From Rhizobium sp. BK196 (GTDB lineage Bacteria; Pseudomonadota; Alphaproteobacteria; Rhizobiales; Rhizobiaceae), in the NCBI RefSeq assembly GCF_014193255.1, contig NZ_JACHZB010000002.1:62001-126000 (forward strand): DNA of 64,000 nucleotides. Reading direction: 5' to 3'. Shown piece by piece: positions 61,067-64,000 of this stretch (its first letter is position 1; each line of letters begins with the position of its first letter). The position numbers and the translations under genes are program-made. The notes beneath the pieces were generated by a model. That model was not told the DNA's origin. It worked only from the letters and a program-made list of their open reading frames with translations, and did no database searches.

Positions 61067-62662
61067 ATGAAAAGACGCAGTTTTCTGATGGCGTCGGCGA
61101 TGATGGCATCGACGCTTGCCATACCGCTCGGCGCTGAGGCGGCGACGCCCAAGGACCAGCTGGTGATCGCCACCAACATGTCCTCCATGCGCGGTCTGGA
61201 TCCGAACGAGCTAAACCAGCTGGAATCGGCGGAGATCGTCGCCAACCTCTATGAGCGACTGATCGTGCTCTCCGCCGACGACATCACCACGCCGCAGCCG
61301 GGTATCGCCGAAAGCTGGACAGTGTCCGATGACGGCAAGACCTTCACTTTCAAGATCCGCTCCGGCGTCACGTTCCACTCGGGCAATGCACTGACCGCCA
61401 AGGATGTCGAGTGGTCGCTGCGTCGCCTGGTGAAGCTCGGCCTGGCACCTTCGGTCGATCTTCGCCAGTGGGGGATTACCGACAAGAATGCCGATGAGCT
61501 GATCAAGGCGACCGATGATGCGACGGTAGTGCTGCAGACGCGTGAGGTTTGGAACCCGAACCTGATCCTCTTCTCGCTCGCCAGCTTCTCGACCTCGATC
61601 CTGGACAGTAAGCTTCTCGCCAAAAACGAGAAGAACGGCGACATGGGCCGCGAATTCCTACAGACCAACGATGCCGGATCCGGCCCCTATTCGCTCAGAA
61701 CCTGGCGCGTCAACGACCTCCTGATCTCCGACGCCTTCAAGGACTACTGGCAGGGCGCGCCGAAAATGCGCCGGGTCATCCTTCGCCATATGCCGGAATC
61801 ATCCGGTCAGCGTCTCCAGTTGGAAGCCGGCGACGTCGATGTCGCGACGCGTCTTTCCTCGACCGATCTGGCGGCCATTGAAGCCGGCGGCAAGGCCGAC
61901 ATCCAGAAGACGCCGGGCTTCGGCTTCTACTATCTGGCGCTCAACCAGAAGGACGAAATCCTTGCCAAGCCAAAGGTTCGCGAGGCATTCCGCTATCTCA
62001 TCGATTACGACGGTCTCGCCAACACCGTCATGAAATATTACGGTATCAAGCAGCAGACGATCATTCCCGGCGGTCTGCCTGGCGCCAGCACGGATAATCC
62101 CTACAAGCTCGATATCGACAAGGCCAAGCAATTGCTGGCCGAGGCCGGTTATCCAAACGGCTTCTCCAAGGTGTATTATGCGACACCCGTCACGCCGGAG
62201 TACGAAGTTGCCCAAGCGCTGCAGGCCAATGCGGCCAAGGCCGGCATCAAGCTCGACCTGCAGGGTGGAGACCATATAGGTAAGTTCCGCAACCGTGAGT
62301 TCGAGATCTTTTCGGCGCGGACCGGCGAACGCCTGCCCGATCCACATGCGGTTCTGGCGTCATATGCGACGAACCCGAACAACGCCGACGATGCGAAACT
62401 CTCCGGCCTGATCGCCTGGCGCTCCGCCTGGGAGGTCCCGAAGGATATCCAGGACATGGTCACGGCCGCCGCGCACGAAACCGACCAGCAGAAGCGCGCC
62501 GATCTCTACGCCAAGATCAACAAAGCCTATTTGGACGCTTCGCCGGCTTTGATCACCTCTTTCCAGCGCACGGACGCGAAGGCGGTCAGAAAGGAAGTCA
62601 AGGGTTATGTCGGTCATTCGACCTGGCTCACCCGTTGGGACACCGTCTCGAAGGGTGAATAG
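61067..62662 (+). CDS. ABC transporter substrate-binding protein, family 5 (DppA-like)
   Basis: This 531-residue periplasmic binding protein of the peptide/nickel/opine class has a signal peptide (KRRSFLMASAMMASTLAIPL, with Arg-Arg, possibly Tat) ending near AEA. The family segment is VEWSLRRLVKLGLAPSVDLR. GGGAGGAG lies 10 bases before the ATG. Family 5 proteins also bind sugar acids and oligosaccharides; divergence from a dehydratase-aldolase operon suggests such a ligand here. Confidence 0.87.
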   Translation: MKRRSFLMASAMMASTLAIPLGAEAATPKDQLVIATNMSSMRGLDPNELNQLESAEIVANLYERLIVLSADDITTPQPGIAESWTVSDDGKTFTFKIRSGVTFHSGNALTAKDVEWSLRRLVKLGLAPSVDLRQWGITDKNADELIKATDDATVVLQTREVWNPNLILFSLASFSTSILDSKLLAKNEKNGDMGREFLQTNDAGSGPYSLRTWRVNDLLISDAFKDYWQGAPKMRRVILRHMPESSGQRLQLEAGDVDVATRLSSTDLAAIEAGGKADIQKTPGFGFYYLALNQKDEILAKPKVREAFRYLIDYDGLANTVMKYYGIKQQTIIPGGLPGASTDNPYKLDIDKAKQLLAEAGYPNGFSKVYYATPVTPEYEVAQALQANAAKAGIKLDLQGGDHIGKFRNREFEIFSARTGERLPDPHAVLASYATNPNNADDAKLSGLIAWRSAWEVPKDIQDMVTAAAHETDQQKRADLYAKINKAYLDASPALITSFQRTDAKAVRKEVKGYVGHSTWLTRWDTVSKGE

Positions 62663-62686
62663 GCCCTTCTTGTCGAGGAGAATGAC

Positions 62687-63748
62687 GTGAGTATCTCACA
62701 GACATCTGGAAACGCGCCGGCAGGCGGACGTGCTGCTCTTGGTGCGCTGCGCAAGGTGACGGCATCCTTTGCTGTCATCCTGACGACGCTGCTCGGTTTG
62801 CTCGTGATCACCTTTGTCGTTGGCCGCATGGTTCCCGCCGATCCGGTTATTGCCGTTATCGGGGACCAGGCCGATCACGAGACCTATGAGCGGGTCTACA
62901 AGGAGATGGGGCTGGATCAACCGCTCTATGTGCAATTTGCCACCTATCTCGGCAATGTCGCGCATCTGGATTTTGGCCAATCGCATGTGACGAAAAACCC
63001 CGTTGCCAGCGATCTCGGCCGTGTCTTCCCCGCGACGCTGGAACTCGCCACGCTGGCAACGATCATCGGCGCGGGCTTCGGCATCCCGCTCGGTATCATC
63101 TCTGCCGTCCGCAAGGGCACCTGGGTCGATCACATGGCGCGTGTCGTCGGTCTGCTCGGCCACTCGACGCCGATCTTTTGGCTGGGCACGATCGTCATCC
63201 TGGTCTTCTACGCAAAGTTCGGTCTCATCCCCGGAAGTGGCCGCCTCGACGTCTACAACGAGGGCCTGGTCGAAGGGCCGACTAACTCCATCCTCGTGGA
63301 CGCAGTCCTTGCAGGCGAATGGGAGGTCTTCCGCGACGCCCTGCTACATGTCGCGGCTCCCGCCCTGATCCTCGGCTACGCCGCAATGGCCTATCTCAGC
63401 CGCATGAGCCGCAGCTTCATGCTCGAGCAGTTGCGACAGGAATACATATTGACCGCGAAGGCCAAAGGACTTGGACAGCGGGCGATCATCTGGCGCCATG
63501 CCTTCCGGAACATAAGGGTGCAGTTGCTCACGATCATCGCGTTGGCCTACTGCGGCCTCCTCGACGGCACGGTTCTGATCGAGACGGTCTTCGCCTGGCC
63601 CGGCCTTGGCCAATACCTGACCTCGGCGCTGTTTTTCGCCGACATGAATGCGGTCCTCGGCAGCGTGCTCCTCATCGGCATCATCTCGATTGCCATCAAT
63701 CTCCTGTCGGACCTGACCTATCGGTTCCTCGATCCGCGTACCCGGTGA
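62687..63748 (+). CDS. ABC transporter permease (DppB type)
   Basis: This 353-residue inner-membrane permease has about six helices. The conserved TAKAKGLGQRAIIWRHAFRN loop is the DppB EAA-like motif. The start is GTG at 62687 with GGAG upstream, 24 bases after the binding-protein stop. It is followed 4 bases later by the second permease. Confidence 0.87.
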   Translation: MSISQTSGNAPAGGRAALGALRKVTASFAVILTTLLGLLVITFVVGRMVPADPVIAVIGDQADHETYERVYKEMGLDQPLYVQFATYLGNVAHLDFGQSHVTKNPVASDLGRVFPATLELATLATIIGAGFGIPLGIISAVRKGTWVDHMARVVGLLGHSTPIFWLGTIVILVFYAKFGLIPGSGRLDVYNEGLVEGPTNSILVDAVLAGEWEVFRDALLHVAAPALILGYAAMAYLSRMSRSFMLEQLRQEYILTAKAKGLGQRAIIWRHAFRNIRVQLLTIIALAYCGLLDGTVLIETVFAWPGLGQYLTSALFFADMNAVLGSVLLIGIISIAINLLSDLTYRFLDPRTR

Positions 63749-63752
63749 CATC

Positions 63753-64000
63753 ATGGCGACACGCTACTTCAACGATCTGCACAACTGGCTGATCAACGAG
63801 GAGTTCTCCTCGACGCGTCAGGCGCGCCTCCACAAGGCCTATGTACTGTGGCTGAACCTGATCGCAAACCCACTGGCTTTCGCCGGCTTCCTGGTCGTGC
63901 TGATGCTGATATTGATCGCCATCTTCGCGTCTCTGCTAGCCAGCCATGATCCGATCGTCCAGGATTTGACGATGGCGCTGAAGCCGCCATCCTCGGTTAA
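63753..64000 (+). CDS. ABC transporter permease (DppC type), partial
   Basis: The first 82 codons of a DppC-like permease: a polar N-terminus (TRYFNDLHNWLINEEFSSTR) and a first membrane helix (AFAGFLVVLMLILIAIFASL) leading to the typical SHDPIVQDL segment. It runs off the window end. It pairs with the DppB-type permease in the same operon; ATPase genes are expected beyond the edge. Confidence 0.82.
   Translation, partial: MATRYFNDLHNWLINEEFSSTRQARLHKAYVLWLNLIANPLAFAGFLVVLMLILIAIFASLLASHDPIVQDLTMALKPPSSV

Noticed and set aside
1..64000. CRISPR arrays, tRNA or rRNA genes, riboswitches, prophage
   Set aside because: No regularly spaced repeats, cloverleaf-like tRNA segments or phage structural genes were noticed on reading; a covariance-model or tRNA scan was not possible.

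Overview
The window reads as accessory-replicon or chromid DNA of a fast-growing Rhizobium-type alphaproteobacterium. It is high in GC, packed with ABC uptake systems, GntR/LysR/LacI/DeoR regulators and catabolic operons, and carries two rhizobial signatures: a short second FtsZ (FtsZ2) and a GlpSTPQUV-type glycerol ABC transporter. No rRNA, tRNA, CRISPR array, intact insertion sequence or prophage was seen.

Layout. (1) 0.07-1.0 kb: an L,D-transpeptidase. (2) 1.2-13.1 kb: an ectoine uptake and degradation locus. A leftward operon (ectoine hydrolase, M20 deacetylase, GntR regulator) diverges from a rightward operon (ehuBCDA, eutB, eutC, AsnC/Lrp regulator, semialdehyde dehydrogenase, class III aminotransferase). 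Together they would take ectoine to aspartate. (3) 13.3-14.8 kb: a small hypothetical and a sterol-desaturase-like protein. (4) 14.9-21.0 kb: a LacI regulator convergent with a leftward phosphodiesterase-ATPase-permease-permease-binding-protein operon; the ATPase gene carries a late frameshift. (5) 21.5-22.6 kb: a VapBC-like toxin-antitoxin pair and an orphan antitoxin. (6) 22.7-28.8 kb: LysR, then a hydroxamate siderophore receptor with FhuD and FhuB but no FhuC. (7) 28.8-36.4 kb: a GGDEF-EAL protein, an orphan amino-acid binding protein followed by a copper amine oxidase relic, a Na+/H+ antiporter, a flavin amine oxidase and ftsZ2. (8) 36.6-46.7 kb: glpR-glpD-glpSTPQUV-glpK, a complete glycerol regulon. 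(9) 46.7-57.2 kb: a decayed GNAT gene, then a set of redox/electrophile-type genes (alpha/beta hydrolase, RidA, ChaC, LysR, ring-cleaving dioxygenase, isochorismatase-like hydrolase, XapX, YtcJ amidohydrolase, DoxX, MFS exporter). Four of its transcription units share a 20-bp upstream motif. (10) 57.2-58.1 kb: a decayed segment with an IS110-type transposase fragment. (11) 58.2-64 kb: a sugar-acid operon (GntR, DapA-family aldolase/dehydratase, enolase-superfamily dehydratase) divergent from a peptide-type ABC transporter that runs off the window.

The most interesting signals are: the putative LysR regulon with its shared 20-bp motif at 47-55 kb; the complementary degeneration of the two glycerol ATPases, which predicts one working and one degenerate ATP site; the replacement of the usual ectoine-pathway DoeB by an M20 deacetylase; and several genes caught in decay (ABC ATPase frameshift, lost Tat signal, GNAT, copper amine oxidase and IS110 relics).
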